A stretch of 7,139 nucleotides of DNA, from assembly GCA_041666125.1 (NCBI GenBank), contig JBAYHN010000067.1, forward strand, positions 1 through 7,139, written 5' to 3'. The notes under the pieces are model-generated. The model did no database searches, had not been told where the DNA came from, and saw only the letters and a list, made by a program, of their open reading frames with translations. This DNA is from JBAYHN01 sp041666125 (GTDB taxonomy: Bacteria > Patescibacteriota > Gracilibacteria > UBA1369 > UM-FILTER-53-11). Made by a program: the position numbers and the translations under genes. Positions 1 to 6,541 of this stretch are shown piece after piece. Positions within the stretch are counted from its first letter, which is position 1, and each line of letters starts with the position of its first letter.

Positions 1-927
1 TCCGTAAATAAGTTAGATTGCAAAGATAAGGAAGTGATTGTTTTGGATAATGCTTCCACGGATGATTCTGTTAAATTTGTTTTGGAGAATTTTCCGAATG
101 TGAGGGTTGTTGTAAATAATAAAAATTCCGGTTATGCGGGCGGTGCGAATAAAGCGTTGGAAGTTTCGCGCGGGGAATTTGTGATGGTTTTAAATCCGGA
201 CATTGTTTTTGAGCCTGATTATTTAAATGTGTTGGTTAAGCGGTTAAATGAAGATGCGAAAATTGGGGCGATTATTGGAAAATTGCGCAAATATGATTTT
301 GCAAAACATGAAAAAACGCATTTGATTGATAGCGCTGGGCTTTTGATGTTTAAAAATCGCAGGTGCGTGGATAGAGGACAAGGGGAAGAGGACCGCGGAC
401 AGTATGATAAGGCGGAAGAAGTTTTTGGGATTACCGGTGCTGCACCGCTTTATCGTCGCAGTGCGCTGGAAGATATAAAAGTTTTTGGTGAGGCTTTTGA
501 CAGTGATTTTTTTATGTACAAAGAGGATGTGGATGTTTCGTGGAGGTTAAAATTGGCCGGATGGAAATGTTTTTATGAACCTGCGGCGTTGGCTTATCAT
601 GGCCGTGGAACCGGGGTTTTGAGTCGCGATAGTAGTTTGAAGGTTGCGGCAAATCGCGGTGCGCTTTCTCGCTTTCAGCGCTTTTATTCTTACAAGAACG
701 AAAGATTAATGCGCGTAAAAAACGAACTCTTTTCTCACGCATTGCGCGATTTGCCGCACATTCTATTTAAAGAATTTTTAATGGGCGGCTGGATTTTACT
801 TCGCGAGCAGTTTTTATTTAAATCCGCTTGGCATTTAATCGCGCAACTTCCACGAACGCTCAAAAAGAGAAAGGAAATTATGAAAAAGCTGCGCGTAACG
901 GCGAAAGAAGTCAGGAGGTGGTTTTAA
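1..927 (+). CDS. Family 2 glycosyltransferase, rhamnosyltransferase-like (5' end outside window)
   Basis: Probable cytoplasmic or membrane-associated enzyme that moves a sugar, perhaps rhamnose, from a nucleotide donor onto a growing surface glycan. The frame is open from base 1, and the residues before the GTG at 34 already fit the family, so that GTG is not the start; I estimate 25-35 N-terminal residues are missing. Numbered from base 1, visible motifs are the nucleotide-binding LDNASTDDS (about residues 15-23), NSGYAGGANKAL, the metal-site equivalent LNPD (64-67), the acceptor/catalytic segment FMYKEDVDVSWRL (171-183) and YH at 199-200. This order is typical of COG1216-type GT2 enzymes such as WbbL relatives. 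The last 90 or so residues are basic with hydrophobic patches and may touch the membrane. The gene ends tail-to-tail with proC, 4 bases apart. Donor and acceptor cannot be read from sequence; the GT2 family call is firm. Confidence 0.93.
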   Translation, partial: SVNKLDCKDKEVIVLDNASTDDSVKFVLENFPNVRVVVNNKNSGYAGGANKALEVSRGEFVMVLNPDIVFEPDYLNVLVKRLNEDAKIGAIIGKLRKYDFAKHEKTHLIDSAGLLMFKNRRCVDRGQGEEDRGQYDKAEEVFGITGAAPLYRRSALEDIKVFGEAFDSDFFMYKEDVDVSWRLKLAGWKCFYEPAALAYHGRGTGVLSRDSSLKVAANRGALSRFQRFYSYKNERLMRVKNELFSHALRDLPHILFKEFLMGGWILLREQFLFKSAWHLIAQLPRTLKKRKEIMKKLRVTAKEVRRWF

Positions 928-931
928 TCTG

Positions 932-1720
932 TTATTTTAATTTCTGAGCTCGTTTATAACCCGCAAAAAACGCGTTTTTAAGTGTGCCTTGCCACTTCTT
1001 TTTCTTTAAAACTTTAAATCCGGCTTCTGTTGTGCCGCCTTTTGTTTGAACAATCTTTTTTAATAATGAAAATTCTGCGCCTGTCTTTTTAATATAATTT
1101 GCGGAACCAATTACAGTCTGCAAAGCCAACTCGCGCGCGGCATCTTTTGTAAAACCGATTTTTTCGCATGCTGCTGCCATGCATTCCAAAAAAGCAGCGG
1201 TGTATGCAGGACCTCCACCGGAAACCGCAGTTGCAATATCAATTAGCTTTTCATCATCCACTTCTAAAGATTTTCCAAATGAATTTAAAAAATCTTCCAC
1301 GAGCTTTTTATCTGCGCCGGAAAGTTTAGATGCGGATTTCCATACAGACATGCCTTCTCCAATCTGTGCAGGCAAATTTGGCATCACTCGCACAATTTTT
1401 TTATGTCCGCCGGACCACGCCGAAAGTTTTTTTAAGGAAATTCCAGCCGCAATCGAAATTAAAATCTTATTTTTGAGGTTCTTTTTTATAGAAGTTAGAA
1501 CTTCTTTAATGTCGCCCGGACGCACTGCCAGACAGATTAATTCGCAATTGTCTACTATGTCTACATTGTCTACTACCCATTTAAAATTTTTTGTTGCGGC
1601 ATTTGGTGCCTTGCGCGAAAATGTTTTACTTGAAGCAAAAATATTTCCTACTTTTTTATTTAGTAGAGCATTTGCGATTGAAGTTCCCATGTGGCCACAT
1701 CCAATAATTCCAATATTCAT
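932..1720 (-). CDS. proC: Pyrroline-5-carboxylate reductase
   Basis: Catalyses the NAD(P)H-dependent reduction of 1-pyrroline-5-carboxylate to L-proline, the last step of proline synthesis, in the cytoplasm. The 262 residues match the usual family length. The N-terminal Rossmann loop GIIGCGHMG (4-12) binds the cofactor. AVRPGD (65-70), RVMPNLPAQIGEGMS (111-125) and SGGGPAY (167-173) are conserved family blocks, and the C-terminal P5CR signature is seen around residues 219-240 (QTKGGTTEAG core). The ATG at 1720 places the Rossmann loop at the correct distance from the N terminus. It is the last gene of the proA-nnrD-pgeF-proC run, 8 bases after pgeF. No Shine-Dalgarno sequence precedes it; a -10-like TGCTAAAAT lies 10 bases upstream at the end of pgeF. 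A short VDNVDIVDN stretch (50-58) comes from a 9-base tandem repeat. The identification is secure. Confidence 0.97.
   Translation of the reverse strand: MNIGIIGCGHMGTSIANALLNKKVGNIFASSKTFSRKAPNAATKNFKWVVDNVDIVDNCELICLAVRPGDIKEVLTSIKKNLKNKILISIAAGISLKKLSAWSGGHKKIVRVMPNLPAQIGEGMSVWKSASKLSGADKKLVEDFLNSFGKSLEVDDEKLIDIATAVSGGGPAYTAAFLECMAAACEKIGFTKDAARELALQTVIGSANYIKKTGAEFSLLKKIVQTKGGTTEAGFKVLKKKKWQGTLKNAFFAGYKRAQKLK
1551..1577. repeat. Imperfect 9-base tandem repeat, three units, inside proC
   Basis: On the + strand three consecutive 9-base units read TCTACTATG, TCTACATTG and TCTACTACC. On the coding strand they encode the VDN/VDI/VDN stretch just before the conserved AVRP block of ProC. The unit length keeps the frame. 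This looks like a small in-frame slippage expansion in a loop between Rossmann strands; a functional role is not implied. Confidence 0.7.
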
Positions 1721-1728
1721 AAGCGCAT

Positions 1729-2424
1729 TTATTTTAGCATAATTAAAGTGCCGAAACGTTTCTCTATGGATTTGTTTCGACGATATGAATAAAACTCTTC
1801 CGGGTTACAAAATGTGCAAACGCGTGGGTTTTCAATGTTTTCTTCCATAATTCCAGCTTCACAAAGTTGGCCCTCCGTTGCCGCCCACAAATCCAGAATA
1901 TTCTCTTCTGACAGGTGGCGATGCATAAAATTCGGTAGCTCTTCGGGGTGCGAAAATTTATAACAACATGGTCCAATCATAGGGCTAATTGCTGCGATTA
2001 AATTCTCGCTTTTGCACTCAAATCTTTCGCGCATTTTTCCAATGACGCTGTGAATTATTTTGCCAGCCAAACCTCGCCAGCCGGCATGAATATTCGCAAT
2101 TACATTCTTGCATGGATCAAAAATTACAATGTTTCCGCAATCTGCAGCGCGAGTCATTATCGGCAAATTCTTTTCCTGCGTAATAAACCCGTCGCCAAAT
2201 AAATCCTCAGGAATTTTTACACTTTTTAATATGTGAGAATCAGTACCGCTCAGCTGTTGTTTGAAGGCAACGGGCAAATGCGACCAGCCAAAAGCCCTTT
2301 GTATATAACCTTTATCGTCAATATCGAAATCTTTTGTAAGAACCGCGCTGATAACGCGATCACCAAACTTTTGAAATATTTCGAATTCATAAAAGGCATG
2401 CCCGTCAAAATTTTTCTTAATCAT
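1729..2424 (-). CDS. pgeF: Peptidoglycan editing factor / laccase-domain purine nucleoside phosphorylase (YfiH family)
   Basis: Member of the YfiH/YlmD laccase-domain family (formerly called polyphenol oxidase). Known members cleave or deaminate purine nucleosides in a zinc-dependent way, and E. coli PgeF removes UDP-MurNAc-L-Ser to prevent serine entering peptidoglycan. The 231 residues are close to the usual 240-250. Visible blocks are the likely zinc ligands His64 (in TDSHILKSV), Cys96 (in AADC) and His113 (in HAGWRG), the GPCC pair at 153-154, and the C-terminal CTFCNPEEFYSYRR (203-216). The 17-residue spacing from Cys96 to His113 equals that reported for E. coli YfiH (C107, H124). The more usual TADC is AADC here. 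It lies 11 bases after nnrD without a Shine-Dalgarno sequence, which suggests translation coupled to nnrD. Whether the main role is wall editing or nucleoside metabolism cannot be told from sequence. Confidence 0.93.
   Translation of the reverse strand: MIKKNFDGHAFYEFEIFQKFGDRVISAVLTKDFDIDDKGYIQRAFGWSHLPVAFKQQLSGTDSHILKSVKIPEDLFGDGFITQEKNLPIMTRAADCGNIVIFDPCKNVIANIHAGWRGLAGKIIHSVIGKMRERFECKSENLIAAISPMIGPCCYKFSHPEELPNFMHRHLSEENILDLWAATEGQLCEAGIMEENIENPRVCTFCNPEEFYSYRRNKSIEKRFGTLIMLK
1731..1739 (-). promoter_or_regulatory. Possible extended -10 box for proC
   Basis: On the minus strand TGCTAAAAT matches an extended -10 (TGn plus TAAAAT, one mismatch from TATAAT) and ends 10 bases before the proC ATG. 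Transcription would start near 1724, giving a leader of about 4 bases. No -35 is evident. The motif falls on the last codons of pgeF (Leu-Lys-stop), so chance is a real alternative. It resembles the clearer murA arrangement. Confidence 0.35.
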
Positions 2425-2435
2425 AATTATGATTT

Positions 2436-3320
2436 TTATCGGCCAAGGATGCTGTAAATACTATATGGCAATTCGAGAGCTAAATCTGTTCCAGAGAAGT
2501 TAAAGCCTTTTTGTCTTACTAAATTATCACCCGCGATGCCGTTTAAAAATGCGGCACATTGGCATGCTTCGTATGCCGGAATTTGCTGAGCAATTAGCGA
2601 CGCAACGATTCCGGCCAAAACGTCTCCGGTTCCGCCAACGGTCATCCCGGGATTGCCGGTTTCATTCAAAATAATTTGTCTGTTTGGTGCAGCAATCATA
2701 TCTGTGTGACCTTTCAATAAAATCGTCACGCCCCATTTTCGCGAAAAATCATTAACAATTTTTATCATTTCAGAAAGATTGTCCGGCAACTGGCCTTCTG
2801 TGATAAGGTCCATTTCCCCGCGATGAGGAGTTATTGTGAATTTTTCTGCGCGTTCTTCTGTTTCTTGCGGTGAACCTTGCGCAAGCCCAAGCTTTGCAAT
2901 GGCTGGAATTGCCTCTGCGTCGAGCACAACCGGGCACGGCGCCATTTGCGCGATTTTTGTTATTGCATCAAGGCTTTCCGGCCCTTCGCTAACTCCGGGT
3001 CCCATTAAAATACAATCAACTTTTTCGAAAAGTTCTTCGGCCGCAGCCACAGTTTTTTCATTAATAAAATCTCCTGCATATTTGCGAACAATAAAATCGG
3101 GATAAAAACTTCGGCTAACTTCAAAATTACATTCCGGCACAAGAAGATAAACCAAATCCGCGCCGCTGCCCAAAGCGCCAAGCGCAGCCAAAATCGGCGC
3201 ACCAAAATAATTTATAGAACCGCCAATAATCAAAATTCGGCCATTTTCGCCTTTATGAGAAAAAGTATCCCTCTGCGGATACATCTTCTGCACATCTGAT
3301 TTTTTGACGACATTGCTCAT
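2436..3320 (-). CDS. nnrD: ADP- or ATP-dependent (S)-NAD(P)H-hydrate dehydratase, stand-alone
   Basis: Dehydrates the S form of NADHX and NADPHX back to NADH and NADPH at the expense of a nucleotide, a metabolite-repair reaction in the cytoplasm. The 294 residues form a single carbohydrate-kinase-like (ribokinase fold) domain. Visible blocks are HKGENGRILIIGGS (22-35), GAPILAAL (40-47), MGPGV (106-110), VLDAEA (132-137), TPHRGEM (164-170), LLKGHTDMI (201-209) and the nucleotide and catalytic loop GNPGMTVGGTGDVLAG (222-237), with Asp233 as the expected catalytic base. The NnrE epimerase domain, often fused at the N terminus (YjeF_N), is absent and is not encoded elsewhere in the window. The ATG at 3320 is supported by an AAGGA ribosome site. 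It follows proA by 7 bases and sits between two NADPH-using proline enzymes, a setting that suits cofactor repair; that link is inference. Confidence 0.95.
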   Translation of the reverse strand: MSNVVKKSDVQKMYPQRDTFSHKGENGRILIIGGSINYFGAPILAALGALGSGADLVYLLVPECNFEVSRSFYPDFIVRKYAGDFINEKTVAAAEELFEKVDCILMGPGVSEGPESLDAITKIAQMAPCPVVLDAEAIPAIAKLGLAQGSPQETEERAEKFTITPHRGEMDLITEGQLPDNLSEMIKIVNDFSRKWGVTILLKGHTDMIAAPNRQIILNETGNPGMTVGGTGDVLAGIVASLIAQQIPAYEACQCAAFLNGIAGDNLVRQKGFNFSGTDLALELPYSIYSILGR

Positions 3321-3323
3321 ATA

Positions 3324-3329
3324 TTCCTT
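3324..3329 (-). promoter_or_regulatory. Shine-Dalgarno site of nnrD overlapping the proA stop
   Basis: Minus-strand TAAGGA lies just before the nnrD ATG, leaving the AAGGA core 4 bases from the start codon. The TAA is the proA stop, so termination of proA delivers ribosomes directly to the nnrD start. The spacing is somewhat short. Of the five starts visible in the other complete or 3'-cut genes, none shows a comparable site. Confidence 0.6.
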
Positions 3330-4638
3330 AGGTCCTTATTTGCCCAGAGCCTTGTACAACCCATTTATAGCTTGTTAAGCCTTCCAAAGCAAATGGCCCG
3401 CGAACGTGGAGTTTTTGTGTGGATATGCCAATTTCGGCGCCAAGTCCAAATTGCCCGCCATCGGAAAACTGAGTTGAGGCGTTCCAATAAACGCATGCGG
3501 CATCAACTGTTTTTAGGAATTTCTGTGCTGCGGCTTCATCTTCTGTGATTATTGCCTCCGAATGTTTTAGGCTGTGAATTGAAATGTGATCGATGGCTTC
3601 GTCTAGGCTTTTTACCGTTTTTACCGCCAAAATATAATCTAAAAATTCCGTGGAATAATCTTTTTCTTGGGCTTTTTTTATTGTTAATTTGAAGTTTTGA
3701 GGCGCAGAAAGTTTGCGCAAAATATCAAAGCTTTTTTTATCTGCACGCAGTTCAAGATGGCTTGCACAATATGGATTCTTGGAAAGTTCGGCAACGAATT
3801 CTTTTAGTAGCGGCGCAGCAATACTTTGATGAATTAAAAGGCAATCGGTCGTATTACAAATGGAAACGCGACGCAATTTTGCATTCAAAATAATTTTTAC
3901 AGCTTTTTTAATTTCGGCGTCGGCATGAACATAAGTGTGAACAACCGAAGCGCCGGTTTCTATAATTGGAATTCGCGAATTTTCAACGACAAAATTAATT
4001 AAATTTCTTCCGCCGCGCGGAATAACCACATCTATAAAATCACGCAGTGTCAAAAGTTCTTTTAGTACATTTCGGTCGGCCGTGTCCACTAGCTGGACCG
4101 CATCCTGAAGCCGAGCAGGAGGTTCCAAGAAAGAAACTTCCTTTAAGACATTTTGAATAATTTTTACAAGTGCGCGGTTGGAATTTATCGCATCCGATCC
4201 ACCTTTTAAAATCACTGCGTTCCCGCTTTTTAGGCAGAGCGTTGCGGCGTCCACTGTCACATTTGGGCGAGATTCATAAATAATTCCAACAACGCCAAGC
4301 GGAACTCGCACGCGTTTTAAATAAAGTTCATTTTTTAATTGTCGCGATTCAATAATTTTTCCAACAAAATCTTCCAGCCCTGCGACTTTGCGAACGTCTG
4401 CGGCGATAGCCAAAATTCGGTCTTTTGTTAAAAGGAGGCGATCAAGCAATCCCTCAGAAAGGCTATTTCTTTTGCCTGCGGAAATATCTTTTGCGTTGGC
4501 TTTTAAAATGGCGGGAGAGTTTTCTTCTATTGCATCCGCAATTTTAAAAAGAATTTCATTTTTTGCCTCCGTGGAAAGTAAACCTAAGCGCTGTGAAACT
4601 TCACGAGCTTTTGCGGCAACAAATCTGATATTTTGCAT
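3328..4638 (-). CDS. proA: Glutamate-5-semialdehyde dehydrogenase (gamma-glutamyl phosphate reductase)
   Basis: Reduces gamma-glutamyl phosphate to glutamate-5-semialdehyde with NADPH, the second step of proline synthesis. The 436 residues are slightly longer than the usual 415-420. Aldehyde-dehydrogenase-fold blocks are clear: RVPLGVVGIIYESRPNVT (111-128), LKGGSDAINSN (144-154), VIPRGGRNLI (205-214), IIETGASVVHTYV (225-237), the catalytic Cys261 in VSICNTTD, and the strongly conserved C-terminal NASTQFSDGGQFGLGAEIG (386-404) followed by HVRGP. The family signature VKSLDEAIDHISIHSLKHSEA (from residue 342) has Leu where Ser or Thr is usual. It is the first gene of the four-gene run. The expected partner proB is not next to it; a divergent signalling gene lies upstream. 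A TATAAT box ends 6 bases before the ATG, so the mRNA may begin at the start codon. The identification is secure. Confidence 0.97.
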   Translation of the reverse strand: MQNIRFVAAKAREVSQRLGLLSTEAKNEILFKIADAIEENSPAILKANAKDISAGKRNSLSEGLLDRLLLTKDRILAIAADVRKVAGLEDFVGKIIESRQLKNELYLKRVRVPLGVVGIIYESRPNVTVDAATLCLKSGNAVILKGGSDAINSNRALVKIIQNVLKEVSFLEPPARLQDAVQLVDTADRNVLKELLTLRDFIDVVIPRGGRNLINFVVENSRIPIIETGASVVHTYVHADAEIKKAVKIILNAKLRRVSICNTTDCLLIHQSIAAPLLKEFVAELSKNPYCASHLELRADKKSFDILRKLSAPQNFKLTIKKAQEKDYSTEFLDYILAVKTVKSLDEAIDHISIHSLKHSEAIITEDEAAAQKFLKTVDAACVYWNASTQFSDGGQFGLGAEIGISTQKLHVRGPFALEGLTSYKWVVQGSGQIRT

Positions 4639-4644
4639 GCGCTC

Positions 4645-4650
4645 ATTATA
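4645..4650 (-). promoter_or_regulatory. -10 box of the proA-nnrD-pgeF-proC operon
   Basis: A perfect TATAAT on the minus strand ends 6 bases before the proA ATG. With usual spacing (+1 seven bases past the hexamer) the start point falls on the A of the start codon at 4638, predicting a leaderless mRNA. No convincing -35 hexamer is seen at 16-18 bases and there is no TG extension, so recognition may need another factor or the box may act weakly. Confidence 0.6.
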
Positions 4651-4664
4651 GACTATTTAGAATG

Positions 4665-4693
4665 TTGACGCACGAGTCGGTAAATGGTTTAAT
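4665..4693 (+). promoter_or_regulatory. Promoter of the receiver/histidine kinase gene
   Basis: TTGACG at 4665-4670 (5 of 6 matches to the -35 consensus) and TTTAAT at 4688-4693 (5 of 6 to -10) are separated by 17 bases. TG at 4685-4686 makes the -10 an extended one. Transcription should begin near 4700, leaving about 14 bases before the ATG at 4714, with no Shine-Dalgarno sequence in them. It lies back-to-back with the proA -10 box. Confidence 0.65.
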
Positions 4694-4713
4694 ACTCCCC
4701 TTTAAGCAATAAC

Positions 4714-6534
4714 ATGACTCTTGATCAAGCATCTCCCAAGAAACACGTGGTGATAATGGATAATGTCCCAGAATGGAGAGATCAAATTGGTAGTGTAGTT
4801 AAAGATGTTTTTGGGGACTCGGTTGAGGTGCATTTTGCAGAAGGGGCCCGTGAGGCGCTCCGCATTATAGAAGAAATAGAGGCCATGCAGGGTGAAACTG
4901 CTTCTCAAGTTGCAATGGTTTTGGCCGATTTACACGTTTCTGAAGATGGTAGCAATAACGGCGACGTGTTGATTTCATCTTTGATGGAAAGGAAAAAGCC
5001 TGCTCCGCCAACTGCAATTGTTTCCGGAACATTTATGGATGAAACAAAAAAACGACTCTCCGAAAGCGTTCCCGGTTTGCCTTTATTAGATAAAGGATCT
5101 TTTCGCGAAGCCAACAAAGGTTCAGCAGGGCGCGAAGTTTTGGAACTCAATTTAAGAAGAATGATGGATGGAAAGTTGCCGCCTTTGCCAAATGACCCCG
5201 AAATAATAAAGGTTTTACGTTCGATGAAAGATCAATTAAGGAGGGTATCTCACATGGGAATGTTTATAGACCAGGTTGTTTCTAAAGTTTCTTGTATGTG
5301 GCGAAAATATGGCGATTTTTTGGCAGCTGTTCCTGAGGCGGCTGAATTTAAAGAGTGCAATTTGTATGACAATGGGGAAATAACCGGACATCTTTTACAT
5401 GAATTTAAAAATTATTTACCCAATTTAATAGATGAGGTTAAATCTATGGCACAGGTGCCGGCCGGTTTAGTGGAAGAATTGGTGGATTTAAGCATATATG
5501 TTACACGAGTTTTTGCGGAAATTTCTAAAGAGAAAGAGTCTATTAATTTGGCAAAAGCCGTTAGTGGCACTGTTGCGAATTTTAATCGTTTTTCTGGAGA
5601 CAGGGTTTGTATGCAAGCGCTTGGAGATGAAGTTGCGGATATTGAAGTGAATATTGCACCGGAAAAATTATATTTAATGCTTGGCGAAATGATTCGTAAT
5701 GCGCTCAGGCATTCCAAGGGCCCGGTCACCGTATATATAAAAGATAAAACAGTTGTCGTTATAAATGATTATGAAGGAAAAGGAGAATTTTCACTGCGGA
5801 TAGAGCAGGGCAAGGTGCTCGAAGGTTCTTTGCCAGAGGAATCTTCGTCTGATATTGGGTCTGCGCATGGCCTAAAAATGCTCACAAAAATGATGGAAGA
5901 ACCAAGAGCTACAACTGGATGTATAAAATTCAGTTTAAGTGGGAGTAGCGATCGAGTTTTTGCAAAATTAGATCTTGAAAATGCGGCTGTAAGAAAGAAT
6001 GCTACCGAACCTGCGCTCGCTGAATCACGTGAAAGAAACAGAGAATTGCCGGAAGTTGTTTTTATTTGTCATGATCACACGCCGGAAGAAACTTTTAAAA
6101 AAATACTGGGGACACCAGTCGAAGGATTTAACTATCACTGCTTGAAATGGCCAAGCGGGAATATTGATAGGTGGTGCGATGAGAATGAAGATCTTTTGAT
6201 GCGAGCATGCATTGTAGTGGCACACATGGGCCCGGGCGAAGTAGAGTCAATGGCCACCCCTTTAGTTGCACGTTTTCCTCACCTTGTGGTTTTGCCGGCG
6301 AATATGTATCCGGAAAATATGCAAGTAGACCAATATAGAGAATATTCTCGCTACGGGATGAATAAATTTGCCGGTGCAAAGCGAATGTTGTCTGCGTCCG
6401 AATTAGCCGAATGCGAAGTCGGAGAAGCACCAAGATACCTTTACAATAAATCGTATAGACCGCCAGAATGGGAGCGAATATTACACGTTGCTCACCAAAT
6501 GGCGACTGCAGCCAAGCAAAAAGAAAGTAAGTAA
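4714..6534 (+). CDS. Soluble hybrid receiver-histidine kinase with unassigned C-terminal domain
   Basis: Signal-transduction protein of 606 residues with no signal peptide or membrane segment, so probably cytoplasmic. Residues 10-130 form a CheY-like receiver with Asp16, phospho-acceptor Asp72 (in VLADLHV), Ser104 (VSGT) and Lys127 (LLDKG) at near-canonical spacing; the usual acidic pair is Asp-Asn. A mainly helical linker follows. An H-box LLHEFKNYL (227-235) gives His229 as likely phosphorylated residue, with Tyr where Pro is common. The ATPase domain (about 295-421) has the N-box Glu325/Asn329/His333, a loose G1 region around Asp352-Gly357 and a G2-like SAHGLKML (383-390). Residues 446-600 match no family I know; they look alpha/beta. 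It is divergently transcribed from proA, 75 bases apart, and followed by murA after 27 bases. The ATG at 4714 fits the predicted promoter; GTG or ATG codons at residues 12-15 are weaker alternatives. Input signal and partner are unknown. Confidence 0.87.
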   Translation: MTLDQASPKKHVVIMDNVPEWRDQIGSVVKDVFGDSVEVHFAEGAREALRIIEEIEAMQGETASQVAMVLADLHVSEDGSNNGDVLISSLMERKKPAPPTAIVSGTFMDETKKRLSESVPGLPLLDKGSFREANKGSAGREVLELNLRRMMDGKLPPLPNDPEIIKVLRSMKDQLRRVSHMGMFIDQVVSKVSCMWRKYGDFLAAVPEAAEFKECNLYDNGEITGHLLHEFKNYLPNLIDEVKSMAQVPAGLVEELVDLSIYVTRVFAEISKEKESINLAKAVSGTVANFNRFSGDRVCMQALGDEVADIEVNIAPEKLYLMLGEMIRNALRHSKGPVTVYIKDKTVVVINDYEGKGEFSLRIEQGKVLEGSLPEESSSDIGSAHGLKMLTKMMEEPRATTGCIKFSLSGSSDRVFAKLDLENAAVRKNATEPALAESRERNRELPEVVFICHDHTPEETFKKILGTPVEGFNYHCLKWPSGNIDRWCDENEDLLMRACIVVAHMGPGEVESMATPLVARFPHLVVLPANMYPENMQVDQYREYSRYGMNKFAGAKRMLSASELAECEVGEAPRYLYNKSYRPPEWERILHVAHQMATAAKQKESK

Positions 6535-6541
6535 TTTTATC

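Noticed and set aside
34..36. GTG as the start of the glycosyltransferase
   Set aside because: The frame is open back to base 1, and this codon falls inside the conserved strand leading to the LDNAST motif, so the true start is upstream of the window.
966..979. Perfect 14-base palindrome AAAAACGCGTTTTT near the end of proC
   Set aside because: It is inside the coding frame (Lys-Asn-Ala-Phe), has a mostly A-T stem and no loop, and is not followed by a hairpin-plus-U-run layout, so it is not a convincing terminator.
1179..1742. Open frame of 187 codons on the + strand opposite proC
   Set aside because: It lies antisense to a complete, motif-bearing proC, its translation resembles no family, and it is low-complexity Ser/Ala/Phe-rich as expected for the reverse of a real gene.
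2425..2440. CATAAT before pgeF as a -10 box
   Set aside because: It ends 1 base before the ATG, too close to give even a leaderless start, and the 11-base operon gap explains expression by coupling.
5412..5729. Minus-strand open frame of 105 codons within the kinase gene
   Set aside because: It is a shadow of a gene whose + strand frame carries clear receiver and kinase motifs; it has no ribosome site and no recognisable protein features.
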